NCBI GenBank assembly: GCA_045837725.1 | Contig: JBEWZL010000056.1 | Span: forward strand, 248,001-312,000 | Reading direction: 5' to 3' | Origin: Vermamoeba vermiformis | Lineage: Eukaryota > Tubulinea > Echinamoebida | Length of the DNA stretch: 64,000 nt | Part shown: positions 12,465 to 25,100 of the stretch, in pieces | Position numbering within the stretch: position 1 is the first letter of the stretch | How the letters are laid out: each line of letters starts with the position of its first letter | Translations under genes and position numbers: made by a program | Notes under the pieces: generated by a model | What the model was told of the DNA's origin: nothing | What the model saw: the letters and a program-made list of their open reading frames with translations, nothing else | Database searches by the model: none

Positions 12465-13405
12465 TGTAACCGGACTCCAACGAATAACCTTTGAGCTGTG
12501 GTCTTTCGTGCCAAAAGTAAATATAATTATGCCGTTGTCTCGTTCATAAAATTTTACTCGAGTTCGCCACGTGAAAATTCCGCATTAGGCAACACTGAAA
12601 CTGCTAAATTTGAAAACCACGCGTCGATCACATCATTTTATCGCGTTTATGTAACTTATGAGCACGAGCGGCTATACTCTTCGTCTGCGGCGAGCCAGCC
12701 CGAAATCAATTGATCCGTCCGGAAAAATTTGCACGTCTTAAGACACGAATAGCATCATTGACAATTGGCGACTTTTATGGAATATAGACTAACGATACTG
12801 AATTTGATTCAATATCTCTCGCACTTTAGCTTTCATTAACCGTGTAATCCAGATAAAAGTATACTTTTATCTTAAAACTTGACGTTAGTCAGACCGGAGT
12901 AATAAGTATGATTATAGACGTCATATCGGGTGGTAAATTGTACCTTGTGCCTGCGGGTGTCGAAAGAAGTGCACTAAAGATGACAGTCCTGTTCGAAACA
13001 AAGATTCACAAGATTAAAATTATTTAATGCCGAGAGCACAGCACTAGAATTCTATCGGCAGTGGTTGAATTGTATAAGGCGCAGATAATACCACTAGACG
13101 CAACCATCGTAAAAATAGAACATATTTCCGCGAGGGCTTTGCTGAAATTGAATGTAAAATTGAATTATTCCCAAATCTGCCAAGATTTTCGGGTATTGGT
13201 ACAACGAAAACTCTCTAATTCATTTGTAATAGACCCCACAGTCAAAACCATCAAAAGTCGCTGCAAGCTTAAGTTCTGGATTTCGCACCTCGGTGTATTT
13301 TTTTGTGTGCATGAAATTGGATAATTGCGCAATTTATCCTGTCGTTACAGAAGGAACCACAAAGGGATTATGTACCGTTCTTTCTTGTAACTGGACAGTA
13401 ACAAA
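12465..13405. other. Divergent intergenic region, 941 bp, with an unassigned open segment
   Basis: This is the longest gap between genes here. It lies between the divergent RapGAP and PHP genes. On the plus strand, frames at about 12908-13030 (from an ATG, ~40 codons) and 13061-13324 (no ATG, 87 codons) are in the same frame, separated by one stop. The second (around KAQIIPLDATIVKIEHISAR) looks moderately protein-like. It could be an unrecognised small spliced gene or a decayed one. I assign no function. Confidence 0.35.
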
Positions 13406-16359
13406 ATGGCACGCAATTACAAGGGCAGGATCCGTTGCGATCGACCCTTCGTACAACACTTTATTTTGCGACCTATTGAGAGATTGATTCTTATACTATT
13501 ATCTATTATATTTCTAGCACTTATTGGCTTCGGCGCTTTATCAGTACCAGTAAGTAGCACGTCAAACACTCGAAATCACCATTTTATAACTTTAATATTA
13601 TTATTTTCAAAATTTTATAATTAATAACAACACTTATATTATTATTGTTACGTTTTGTAATATTTATTGACGAAAATGCGCATTTTAGAGCACTTATTTT
13701 GAAGATGCTGATTTTCTCTATGGACCCTTCAACGTCACAGAAAATGCAGTGCCTCTCAACGCAACATTTAAATATAATATTGTATTAGACGGTCATAGCC
13801 ACGCAAGGCATCGTAAGTAACCGACAAAGGCAATTAATATGAACTCGGGATCTGCCAATAATAATTTCCTATATATTAACGGCGAATAAACTTATTTTAT
13901 TTATGTGTACGCGCAACTAATTTATATTTATAGCCGTCGATGATGGTGCTCTGACCTACGAACAAAATATTTTGTGGCATATTGCTAATGGATTCAACGC
14001 GGCAATTATTACCGGTCATAATACACTTGGCACAGGTAATGATTCGAAATATAGAATCGATTGTCATATCATTTATGCTGTATTGCAGCACTCAATCGCT
14101 GAGACATCTCGTGTACATTATTGTTAGCACTGGCTGATTCGTTTATTATTAGCGAACAACACTCGTCGCATTGCACTTGAAAAATACGACGACAAGATTA
14201 AGGTAATTATATAACAGCCATTTACACTCCATTTTGTCCGGTACAATTCGAGTTTGGCTCTGTGATCTGACTGTCATAGTTCAATTTCGATTGGTATCTC
14301 TTAGTTATCGTCAAGCTTAGTGAATAATTCAAATACTTTTGCCAGATTATTATGGGCATGGAATATTCTACGTGTCGTATTCATATGAACCTTATCAACA
14401 TCGAAGTTGCACCTCCGATCTACGCCAAGCCAACAGACGAACAACTCCAAGAAGTGATTGACTTTGTGCACGCCCAAGGAGGTATTCTACTGCTATATAT
14501 TATTGGTCAACTTACTGCATGCGTTGACGCATCGGAGGCCTAATTCAAAGTCCCTGGATTATTCATCCGTTGATCGCTACTTCGTATTTTGTTCCAATAT
14601 ATCTTTAATTTCCGACGATAAGATTCGTTATCTATGCGCTATTAAGGTAGTACAGCTCACTAACTTTTTTGTACTGGATGCAGGTCTTGTATCGGTCAAT
14701 CATTTTGGCTGGAGCTTGCCTGTGATGCCTACTCACCCTACCAAGCAGCAACTGACCGAGTAAGTAGTCTAAAACCATATCTACGATCTCTACGGCTGCA
14801 GTTCAATCGGTCTTTCCTCAACAGATCTCATTACTGTGATCAACGAATTAAATTAAATACCAGCATGAAATTTAGATGCTTTACGTGGGAAAGGGCATAT
14901 CAATTCGCATTAAACTCAAATTTACGCAATACTAGCTTGATGTTAAATTTAGCTAATACTGTATTTGGTAATGCGGATTTTTAAATTTAATTCGTACCAG
15001 TTTCATGAACTTGAAATCCAAGCTGCAAGAGCTTCAGTTTTATAATTTCATGTCAGTATCTCTTTACAAATTTTTGACGCCACATTTTCGGGCATGTTAC
15101 AACTGCCAAAATTTATCCGTACACCAAGATCCAATTTCAGATCAGCTTTACGAAATATCTGACCACTTCTTTAAATAGTTGGGGCGTAGACTTCTTCGAG
15201 GTCGCGAATGGAGCTTCAGAACAGTTTGACGTCCAAAGTTTATTGTGGATCCAAGCGCATCCGGAAATAGGCATGATCAGCGGCACGGACATGCACTGGC
15301 CTCATATGGGCAGTAAGTATTAGCTACAATCTATCGCTAGCTTACTTTCAAGACACAATTCAAAATACGTCAGTTTTATCACTGTACAACAAATTTTATT
15401 TCTGATCCGAACTTTCCGAACCATTTTGTCTCCTGCTTTAGTAGACGTATTAATTAGTATACCTGACCCCCACTCGTTCGGATATACAATACATGTACTA
15501 TTGATGCCGGAGTTAATGTAATGCGCGTACAGATAAAGTCTACACAGTGCTCAATGCTGAAAATTTCACCGTTGAATCAATCATGGAAGAACTGCGCGCG
15601 AAGAGAACGAGTGTCATTTACGATGTGATTGGCGTGGCTGGGTATGTATATTAATTAAGTGTCATATTGTGACTCAATAGGAGCACGAACCACTCAATTT
15701 TGATCGAACCCATTATTAAATCGTACAATCGAGATTACGGCATGGTGACACATTGCACAACATAATTAAGTGTGGCACTAGCGGAGATCATGATTTTAAT
15801 ATTAATATATCTGCCATCCGTGGATTGTTCCTAATTACTAATGTTTTACAACACAGTGGTGAACGCTGGTTAGTGTATCCCGAGTCGATATTCCTCGGTC
15901 CATTGGGCTATATAGGCAACATAGTAAATAAGTAAGTGCTATGTTGGAAGCTATTCAATCAAATCAATTTTAATGCGGAAAAATTCGCTGGTTTGTGTTT
16001 GCAAAGTGCGCATATCGCAAATACACAGCAAAATCCATTTAACTCGCTGTTTCCCGCAATATACTATCCGATCAACATCGATTTTGCAATATTGAATTTG
16101 TGGTTACTAATTTTTATTGCAAAGCTTCTACGCAGATCTGCGCGGGCTTTATTCGTTCACTGACGAAGGCTTTTGCAACCCCGGTGGTATAGTCGTGTAC
16201 GGCGACACACTGACATCATTTATATTCTGGGTATTATTCTTTTGGTTCGTTGGTGAATTGTTGCGGATTGCGATAATGGAGGTGATCTGGCCCCTCATCA
16301 AAAAAGCGAGGAAGAACAAGAATAAGTTCAAGAACGAGACTGACCTTGAATCGAAATAA
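13406..16359 (+). CDS. Membrane-anchored PHP-domain metal-dependent phosphoesterase-like protein
   Basis: Ten or more exons. A short basic N-terminus (MARNYKGRIRCDRPF) is followed by one transmembrane segment (LILILLSIIFLALIGFGAL). A PHP-type catalytic domain comes next: VLDGHSHARH (the HxH metal motif), GFNAAIITGHNT, LVSVNHFGWSLP and GMISGTDMHWPHMG. The C-terminus has a second hydrophobic segment (FIFWVLFFWFVGELL) and a Lys-rich tail. The PHP family uses these His/Asp residues to bind two or three metals and cleave phosphoesters. Here the domain would sit on the lumenal or outer side between two anchors. The substrate is unknown. An intron of about 375 bp lies at roughly 14764-15138. Confidence 0.75.
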
Positions 16360-16521
16360 TATTATTGAAATGTAAATAGTAGTTGTAATAAATGTATTAT
16401 TTAAACAGGAGACTGACCGTATTTACGGATGGAGCACGAGGGAGTACAAAAAAAGTTGTTTTATTCACAGCTAATGCACAATATGCACGATGTAATGTAA
16501 AATACAGGTCAGTGATTCAGA

Positions 16522-18271
16522 TTACTCTTGTCTATTCTTGAACCAGCCCTCAACAGCGTCGTCGTCAAATTGAGGCATGAAGTCGACTTCAGTAATCTCG
16601 GTGAAGCCTTCAGACTTGGAGGGAGCTGCAAAGTTCTTGTGGAACACGTTGTAGCCAACGTCAGGAATGCGACGCACGGTACCATTGCTTTGGCGCTATA
16701 TAGAAAAGCTTAGAACGCTGGATTTGGATCGACGATTAAAGACCAGACTTACCTCACGGAAAAGGTTCATATGCTCAGCAAGTTCGCGAGGAGTCTTCAT
16801 AACGAAGCAGCGCACGGGAACTTGATGCTTCTTAGCAGCGGCAAGGTAAGGAGCACGAGATTTGGCATCCGGATTCGTGTTGTCAACGACAGCAGATTTT
16901 CCCTCAGCCAAAGCTTTCTCTACTGCATCCAAGCACTTCTTAGGGGTAAGAAGGGTATCCTAGCAGGAGGTCATGCGTTAGACACGAGATCTAGCTCAAA
17001 CACGATAACGGCTAGTAACTTACTCTATTCACACGAACATAGCCGTGAGGCACCAAGAATCGAGTGGAGAAGGTAGACTTGCCGCTAGCAGGCTGTCCGA
17101 CCATGATGACAAGTTCTTGCTCCTCCTTGGCGTACTTGGGCAGTTGTTTGGGCATCTTCTTCTTGTACTCCTCGAGCAGTTGCACGGGATCGATGCCGCC
17201 CCACTTGAACGGCACTTCTTTCTCGCCCAAGAAGTACTCGTCGGGGGTAAGGAACTTCAAGCCGATATTGTGCGCGAATGCTCTGTCAGTGCACGAGAAA
17301 TCTTTCTTTGCTCCAGCCTGAAGAAAAAAACGGATGTGATCAGTTACGCGTTCCATGAAAAGCAACAGAGGATTAGATAATCGCCAATATTCGATGATTA
17401 CCTTCCATCCAGCAGGGCGACCAGCAGCATCACCAACAAAGACGGATTCTTTCATGTCAACAGCAGCACCTTTGCGCATCGTCTTGACGAAGAAGTCCCA
17501 CATGGAAGTGTGAGGCTTGCGCCAGTGGTTGGTAGCTGCAGCAACGCACGCTTGGATAGGGAAGCCCAACTATATGCGAGAGAATGGTAAGTTAAAGTCT
17601 GTAAGCCCAAACGAAAGCATCCGCCACACCTCTTCAGCCAGATCGAGGATTTTACCGGTAATGTCGTCGATTCTAGTTTTGCCCTTTTCAACACCAGCTT
17701 GATTGGTGAAGATAATAATGTTCCAGCCGTCTTTGTAGATTTCGGTGAGCTTGGGCTTGACTTCGTCGAACAACCAACGCCAATCTGCGCGACCGCTGGC
17801 AAACTTCGCCTTGCTCTTTGGAGTAACAAGAGTATCATCCTGCAATATTGGAAATTAATCGCGCCGTGGAATAAGTAAGAAATGAAATAAAATTGAATTT
17901 AATTCCAGAAAAATATCGCAGCTGAAGAGATTTTTCTTACCATATCAAAAGCGGCGACCTTCTTTGAGTGTTTAATTTCGGGAGAAGTCAAGTAGTAGAA
18001 GGTATCTTCCTCGGCCTCCCATTTAAGACCGAATGAGCCTTTGAACACTGCAGATTGAAAAAGTAACGGTTAGTTGGGAGATCGAGGAAAGAAAATCGAC
18101 AATTTAATTTAGCCATAATTTAGTAAATAAAATTATGTGCACGATCGTACCTTCTTTCTTTTCAACTCTAGCGCGTTTTGCGCGGCTAGATGTAACTGTC
18201 TCTTCTTGCTCGCTGGCAGAGTTTTCTTCTTCAGACTCAGCTTGAGCACGTGTTCTTTTCTTGGGTGGCAT
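16522..18271 (-). CDS. PNKP: Bifunctional polynucleotide phosphatase/kinase
   Basis: Repairs damaged DNA ends by removing 3'-phosphate and phosphorylating 5'-OH. From the ATG at 18271: a basic, acidic-patched N-terminus (MPPKKRTRAQ), then the HAD phosphatase domain. Motif I reads FDMDDTLVTP and is split by an intron; its DMDDT keeps the DxDxT pattern although the usual Gly is Asp. Further motifs are IIIFTNQAGVEKG and VFVGDAAGRP. The kinase domain carries a P-loop, MVGQPASGKST, and DNTNPDAKSRAPYL. The protein ends DFMPQFDDDAVEGWFKNR. An FHA domain, present in animal PNKP, is absent. The frame is open upstream of this ATG back to a TAG acceptor at 18308, so the PBZ exons at 18437-19050 may form its real N-terminus. 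Confidence 0.93.
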
Positions 18272-18424
18272 AATTGATTGTGTTAGTCGAGGTTGAAAAT
18301 AATAAGCCTACAAACGAATTTATCTTTTTTGGGGACGGCATGTGACACGCCTCCAGAAATAAAAGTCGGGTAGTGTATTTTCACGAAATTAATCACGTGA
18401 GGTACGCGATCATACCGGTATTTT

Positions 18425-19050
18425 TCAAGTACATACCACGCCTGAAGCTTTCGGCTGTGAGGCTTCGCCGGGGGCTGGATGGGTACATTGTTTGAAGTGA
18501 TCTGGGTTCTTCCTTTTGCACGCAGCGCCATAAGGACAAGGATGCAAGCACTCGATAAAATGTTGCGGATTTTTACGAGTACACTGAGCACCGTACTTGC
18601 ACGGGTGAGAGAATTGAGTGAAATGAACTGGATTTCCTCGCGTACAACCGGCACCGTAGCGACAAGGAGATAATAGCTATCGATTAATTAATATCGATAT
18701 TTTCTATTAATTATAACGATAAATATTACCTTTTTAGAAGTATCGGTGTTGGTGTTAGAATTATTCGAATTGTTATTATTTACAGAGGTGTCAGTATTTT
18801 GTTCATTCGTATTATTATTTTCATCTGTCACATTATCATCATTGTTTTGATCTTCCATTGGCTCATCGTTATTTTCTACCTCTTCGGCAGCTGATTTAAT
18901 TTCTTCTTCGAAACTATTTTCATTTTGGCGCTCTTCCTCTTCCGCTCCACTGTTATATTTTGACCCATAGCTATCTGCTTCATTTATAGGACTCTCTGAT
19001 CCTTCATCGTCGATGATGTCTTGCGAAAGAATCTTGTTGCCGCGTTGCAT
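18425..19050 (-). CDS. Triple PBZ zinc-finger protein or N-terminal exons of PNKP
   Basis: Exon 1 starts at the ATG at 19050 (MQRGNKILSQDIIDDEG) and encodes an acidic, then Asn/Thr-rich low-complexity segment. After a short intron, three tandem PBZ (poly-ADP-ribose-binding) fingers follow: PCRYGAGCTRGNPVHF, PCKYGAQCTRKNPQHF and PCPYGAACKRKNPDHF, each closing with an HP-type His. If it is a separate gene, it stops at 18425. Alternatively, a donor GTATGT at 18436 splices in phase 0 to the TAG acceptor at 18308 and reads in frame into PNKP. PBZ fingers are known from APLF and CHFR and target proteins to PARylated DNA-damage sites, so either version belongs to DNA repair. Confidence 0.75.
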
Positions 19051-19119
19051 CTTGTCAGTTAAAATAAAATTGAACAGTTTTGTTCAGCATTTGGAAAAAG
19101 AGACACCACGGCGACCCAA

Positions 19120-22100
19120 ATGGAGGAGTCCATTTTGTCTGATGTAAACAGCTACAGCGGTGGGTCAGAAGTTGGTTTGGCGGATGTCTACAGCAGATCT
19201 GAAACCCTCGTTGGTGAAGATGTATTATCTATTGAGCTGGATAATTTACATAATCCAGGGATACTGTATACATCCGTAGGTAAGTCTTAGCAACGAAAGA
19301 TTTTTTGAATTCAATCCCATTTTTATTTTCAAAATTCAGAGAGGCGTTATTAACACCGCTGGTAATATTGATCAAGCATGTACTGCTGGATTACAATTTT
19401 CTAAATTTCAAATTTCAATTTGTCTAAGTGTCATTCGCCTTAGACATTGCGGATGTGAGTCCAAGAGACATGTCTATGAGTGAAAATCCGTATTATGAAG
19501 GAATAGAGCCATTGCCTGAAAATAGCGCGAACAATGCTCCGGGAGGCCGCTACTTAGAATCATCGGATCAGCTCAATCAGCTTCATCAGTCAAACGATTC
19601 GTTGTCAGAAACAAGCTCAACCGACCATAATAGCGACGAATCGAGCTGGAATGAACGATTTCAGCGCATTTATAACACCGAGAACTCTTTGGAGAAGTAC
19701 CTAGCATTAGGCAAGCTCGTCAAAGATTTTGTAGACACGGCTCAGACGTGAGTATTATAGTATTATAATCAACGTCAGTTCATCATCTTGTTCGTTAGCT
19801 ACGGCAAAGTCATCATCTCCGAGAGCGCACTGCCAGTCTCAGAAAAGACGATCAAACCAAAACTCGACATTGGTATTGCTGGCGGTGACAAATGTAAGCA
19901 GCACCTTACAACTGAACAATCATTTGCCACATTATTGACGTTTGTGAGATATTTGTGCTGGAATATTGTTCAAATATGCCACGGACAAGGAATTGAATGG
20001 TGGATTTTGGATGTACGGCGGGGACCACAGAAAGGACGAATTTGCTTTGAAGTCAGCCAATCACGAGCTGAAGGGCATTATCAGGTAAATGCCACTATTG
20101 AGCGTGCGGTTATTGACTAACGAATATGGGCGTAGTTACTTGAATGCGGGTGTGAAAGAATTATGTTTGCCACTGATGGTAAGTACATCATAGTACATTC
20201 CAATCGATGTAGTGTTTAATATACCTTCAGGCCGTCATTGACTACGCAGGAATACGATTGGTAGCGGTGGCATTGTTGCCTATCAACGAGACCACACTGC
20301 GTTACGGCAGCAACAACGCTGGTCGCACGATACACAACTCTGACAAGAAGCTCAACATGCACATAGAACGAGTCGCGAAGAAGTTGAATATCAAGGGCCA
20401 TCCAGTGGGATTGACGAAGAAAGTACTGTTTGGCCCTGGTGATCTCGAAGGTCACTTGGGCACCGACGATCGGTACTATGTCCTGGACTTCGCACGTTTG
20501 TACCCGCCTGAGCCTCCCAGCAAGAGAAAGTAAGTCGAATCGTCTTTTAGGGCGATCTAACGCATATTCAGTTTGCACCAGAGAGCCACGTGGTTCAATC
20601 TGTTGCGCCCTGAGCTCGTCGCTTCTAACTCCGTGCCACTGAGCCCTGATGCGTACTCGTGTTTTGAATCAGAAAGTACACGCACCGTTAGCAAGAAAGA
20701 GATTGTCCATGCAACTGTTCGCTTGTACAAGGTCATCATCCCGAAGTTTGCGAAGGATTTTGACGATGCCCAAAGCTTGGCAAACGGTAGCACCGATCAC
20801 AATCAATTAATAGAGAGCTTGCATCGAGCGGGCATCAACATTCGTCACCTTGGTTTTGTTCTGCTTAAGACTACGACACAAGTAGCTCGTTCAATTATTC
20901 TCACAGAGATGGTCGCGAGGGTTATAAAAAATGAAATCAAGAACGCATTCAGAGAGCAATCGATGCTATTCAGCTCGCGAGATAAGATCCAGCAAATCAT
21001 TTTGGACGAAATGAACGCAATAACCGAGACGAACTCCCTCAATTACGTCACATTTTGGACCAACAGAGTGCATGCATTACTCCAGAATAAATTTCAGTAT
21101 AATTACGCCGAGGACCCGCTCAACTCTGAAGTGGAGATTGAAAGCTTGGTTGACAAACGAGTGTTGATCGACAAGCTCGAGATGATGATTGGTACGCTGT
21201 CAACGTTGTCGCTAATGTAGCTTACAGTTTTGTAGGCTTTAAACTGACTCACGCGGCAAAGCAATCCTTCTTGGAATCAGGCACAGCTGTGTTCCGAGAG
21301 GTCGACATTAAGTCTATCGAGCCTCGTGTGAAGCACTTGAATATCGTTGATTATGCCGAGGGTGCTGTGTACATGTACTTGGCAAAGAGTTGCGGAGAGC
21401 GAGAAACCAGCAGGTGGAAACAATATCTCCAAAATGCTATCAAGAGCTTTGCCTCCGCACTGTCGGCTGCACCTTTTGATGGCTCCTCTTGGTAAGAGTC
21501 TGTTATTAACACCTTTCGCTAAGTCTTGCACACAGCTACAAGTTGGCGCGCTGCCTGCACAAGATTACGGAACTGGAGTTAGACAATGGGCCCTTCGAAT
21601 CACTCGTGAAACAAGCGTCAGAGAAGTACGCGCAGTCTATTCTCTTCGGGTACTCGCCTGAGAAAGTACTTGAGAGGCGAGGACAGCTGTTGTTGATGGC
21701 TGCCGGACGCACCAATGAAGAGAAGTACTATCAACTGGCTGGTGAGAGCTATCAGCAAGCGTTCAGATATCCCTCGTGCATGCACATCATTAAAGAGCTG
21801 TTTGAACGAGCCAACGAGGAGCAAGGTAAGACAACGTTGACCTGGTTCATATCTAACTATTAGAACAGGCGAAAAGCTTCTCAACACACTCAAGCTGTCC
21901 CTCTATTGTCCAGTTCTGCAATATCAATTCGCTCATGAATTAACGCGAATTGACGTGTCCAAAGTAGCTGCATTCTCTCAGGCAGAGCTGATACTGCTGT
22001 TCTCAGGACTCAACAAAGTGAAGGAGCTACTTGTTTCGACCTTGAATATCAATGTAAGGCTCTTCACATTAGTACGTTAATATTTGTTGACCGTGGCACA

Positions 22101-25100
22101 GGACGAGTTCATCGAGTTTGCTGCGAACAAGTGGCCTGGCTTGGAAAAGCTAGATATCTCAGGCATTCTCAATATCACTGATCGGGGCTTGGCGGCGGTG
22201 TCTAAATGTACTGACTTGAAGTATCTCAACTTAGATCGGATGGGCATGATTAGCAACGAAGGTATGTATCAAGTCACAATGGCTGGACACTTTGCCCTGT
22301 TTGTGACATCTTCGCAGGTTTGATAAAGCTGTCAAAGGCATGCAGCAAGATTGAAGAGCTGTCAATATGTCAGTGCAGTCAAATCACCGAGGCGTGTTTG
22401 ATACAGGTCACGGATAATTTGCCTCATTTGCAGCACTTCCATTGCATCATGTTCCACGAGCTTCAGCCCAAGTTGTTCACGAGTGAGGGGCTAATTCAGC
22501 TTGTGCGACCTGGCACCAAGACGCTACGTGTCTCAGTGCATCGTCTGACCAATGACAGCGCCGCACAACTCATCCAGAAGATAAATCAAACTGGCGCAAA
22601 GATAGAGAACATCGCGTTTTACAGAGAGAGCGATATGATCGCCGATCGCGATGCTGACACGCGCGGAGAATTAATATCTGAAGAGGGATTTATTCCGCTG
22701 TTCAATGTGCTGCCCCACTTGAAGTCAATCGAGATAAGCAACTTGAACATATCTGACGACGCACTACGGTTCATGCTGGCACACTGCACCAATCTGGAGA
22801 AAATTGTACTGGCCAGTCTAATATGCTCAGACCTGTCTAGCGAGTGGTTAGACGCGATCACCCCGAACAACAGCAAGTTGCAGCACTTGGAGCTCAGGTC
22901 CACAGCCAATGAGACCTCGCGTGTACCACTAATCAAGCAGCTGGCGACGTCTTGTCCTCGCCTCGCCACTCTCAAGACAGAGTCGTTCTACTTGCCCGAC
23001 GAACTGATTGCCATGTCAAACTGTTTTCCTTATTTGCAAACCTTAGACGTGTCCTTCAATGTAAGAGTTTATCGTATTCGAAGACGTTTCTAACATGTTA
23101 CAGCGGTACCTTAACATCGATGACGTGGTGATACGATTGTGCTGCGAGTCATGGCGCAATTTGAAGAAGATTCGTCTTGAGGCTTGTGACAAAGTTTTTG
23201 GCTTCGTGGACTCGCTGCTTCATTTGTCCAAGAACACACCGAAGCTGCAGTCACTGTCGCTGCGGATTTTAGACGAGATTAACCCGATGGCTCTCGCCGA
23301 CTTTTTCTACCAACCAAAGCCGAAGATCACCAAACTGGACCTGTACAAAAGCGCACCAGTCAACGACGAAGCAATGGCCAAGATATTGCCACTCGTGCCT
23401 AACTTGACGTAAGTTTTTAGGTATCATAATAAGTGCTGATTCATGTTTAAGGCATTTAAATTTGTCGTACACACGAGTCACCAACAAAACTGTTAATTTG
23501 CTCGCCCAACACGTGCCTAAGCTGCGAAAGCTTTACATGGACGGCGTTGCTGGATTGACTGACAGTGCCTTCATTGACGTCGCCAAGAAACTGAAGCACT
23601 TGCGGGTGTAAGTCCTCAACGCCTACTACTTCCTCCTCACTATTAAATATTTTACAGTATCAGTGTTGGCGAGCAGATGTCACTGAACGGAGGATGTGTC
23701 GCGTACTTTGCGTACTATTGCGACAACTTACAGAGAGTGGCAATGAGAGTCAGCGAAGATTTGTACGTTGATCCTTCAGTGTTGACTTCACACCTGACGT
23801 GCACTATTATTTGGCGAGGTACGGCACTTAATATACCAGGCTGTCGCTCTAATCGTTCATTGGTTTGATGCAGCCAAGGTCATGTTTTTGTTCTGCAAAA
23901 AGATTCAAGGGCCCATGCGACTAGAGATGCTCAAGAAATCAGCCGAGATTCTCAATCGAGTGTTGTGCACCATGCCCGAGTACTTGAATGATTACAAGGC
24001 GTTTTGGCTAGCCAACGCCCAGAAAATGGACTCAGATGCGCTGCACCAGTACATCTACATGCTCGATTACTGTCCGCAGATCATCAATCTGTTGCAGAGC
24101 TATTGGCAGTACTATCCTAACGACGAGCTGTTCACGTCAAGCTCGCTTAAATTGACGCGCAACTATCTCGTCAGCAAGACCACGTTGATCAAAGTGCTGT
24201 CGGCCCTAACTCAGCCAATCAGTCTACACATGGCAAACTGCATGTGGTTCACTCCTGGTGAAGTGGTAGAGGTACTGTCCTCGTTCCAATTCAAGTCATT
24301 GCATCTGTACAATGACACGTGGCAGTTGTTCCACCAGTCCATTGCCAAATTAAGCACTCTGTCGCAGAGTTCGCTGGTCAGTTTGGAAGTGTCAAATCAC
24401 TATGACTTGCAAGCCCTCGATGTCGCCAAGTTTACTAACCTTACCAACCTTGATGCTTCATTTTCAACGCGTGACTCGAGTAAGTCAAGTAGTTACATAG
24501 CCTGCATCGCTAACACGAATTAGTATGGGGCGCAGGTGAACTGACAGCCATACTTGCCTCTTGTAAAGGGCTCAAAAGAATCGACTTCTCGGGCAGACAT
24601 CAAGCCTCTGCCAGTGTGCTCACTGACAGCGATGCCGAGTCACTGACTTTCGAAAAGTTCAGAGCTGGCGTCGCCGTGTCATTAGCTGATGCTGCGAGGC
24701 TGTTGAAGAACTCGCCCAGCTTGCTAGACTTAAGGATACGGTACGATGAGTGTTATGCTAATAGTGTGCGTCTATTAACGGCTATGTAGCATTGGAGCGG
24801 ATGGCGGACTGGATCGTGTGATCATTGGCAATCTAGTGTCACTTGAACTGTTCGAGACTCATCTGACCAATGACATTTTGACATCGTTGACAACCTGTCA
24901 ACACTTGAAAGAGTTCTCTGCCGTATACTGCACTTTTGGAGCCGACAGCCATGACGCCTTCAGATCATTTTTCAGCTCACTAGTCTTCACTAAGTTAGTC
25001 ATGGTACCAAAGAACAAGCGCGAGCTAAACCAGCACGTGTTTGAATCCATCGCACAACAGTCGCAGTTGCAACACTTTGAAATTGCCTTCCATCCTTGCC

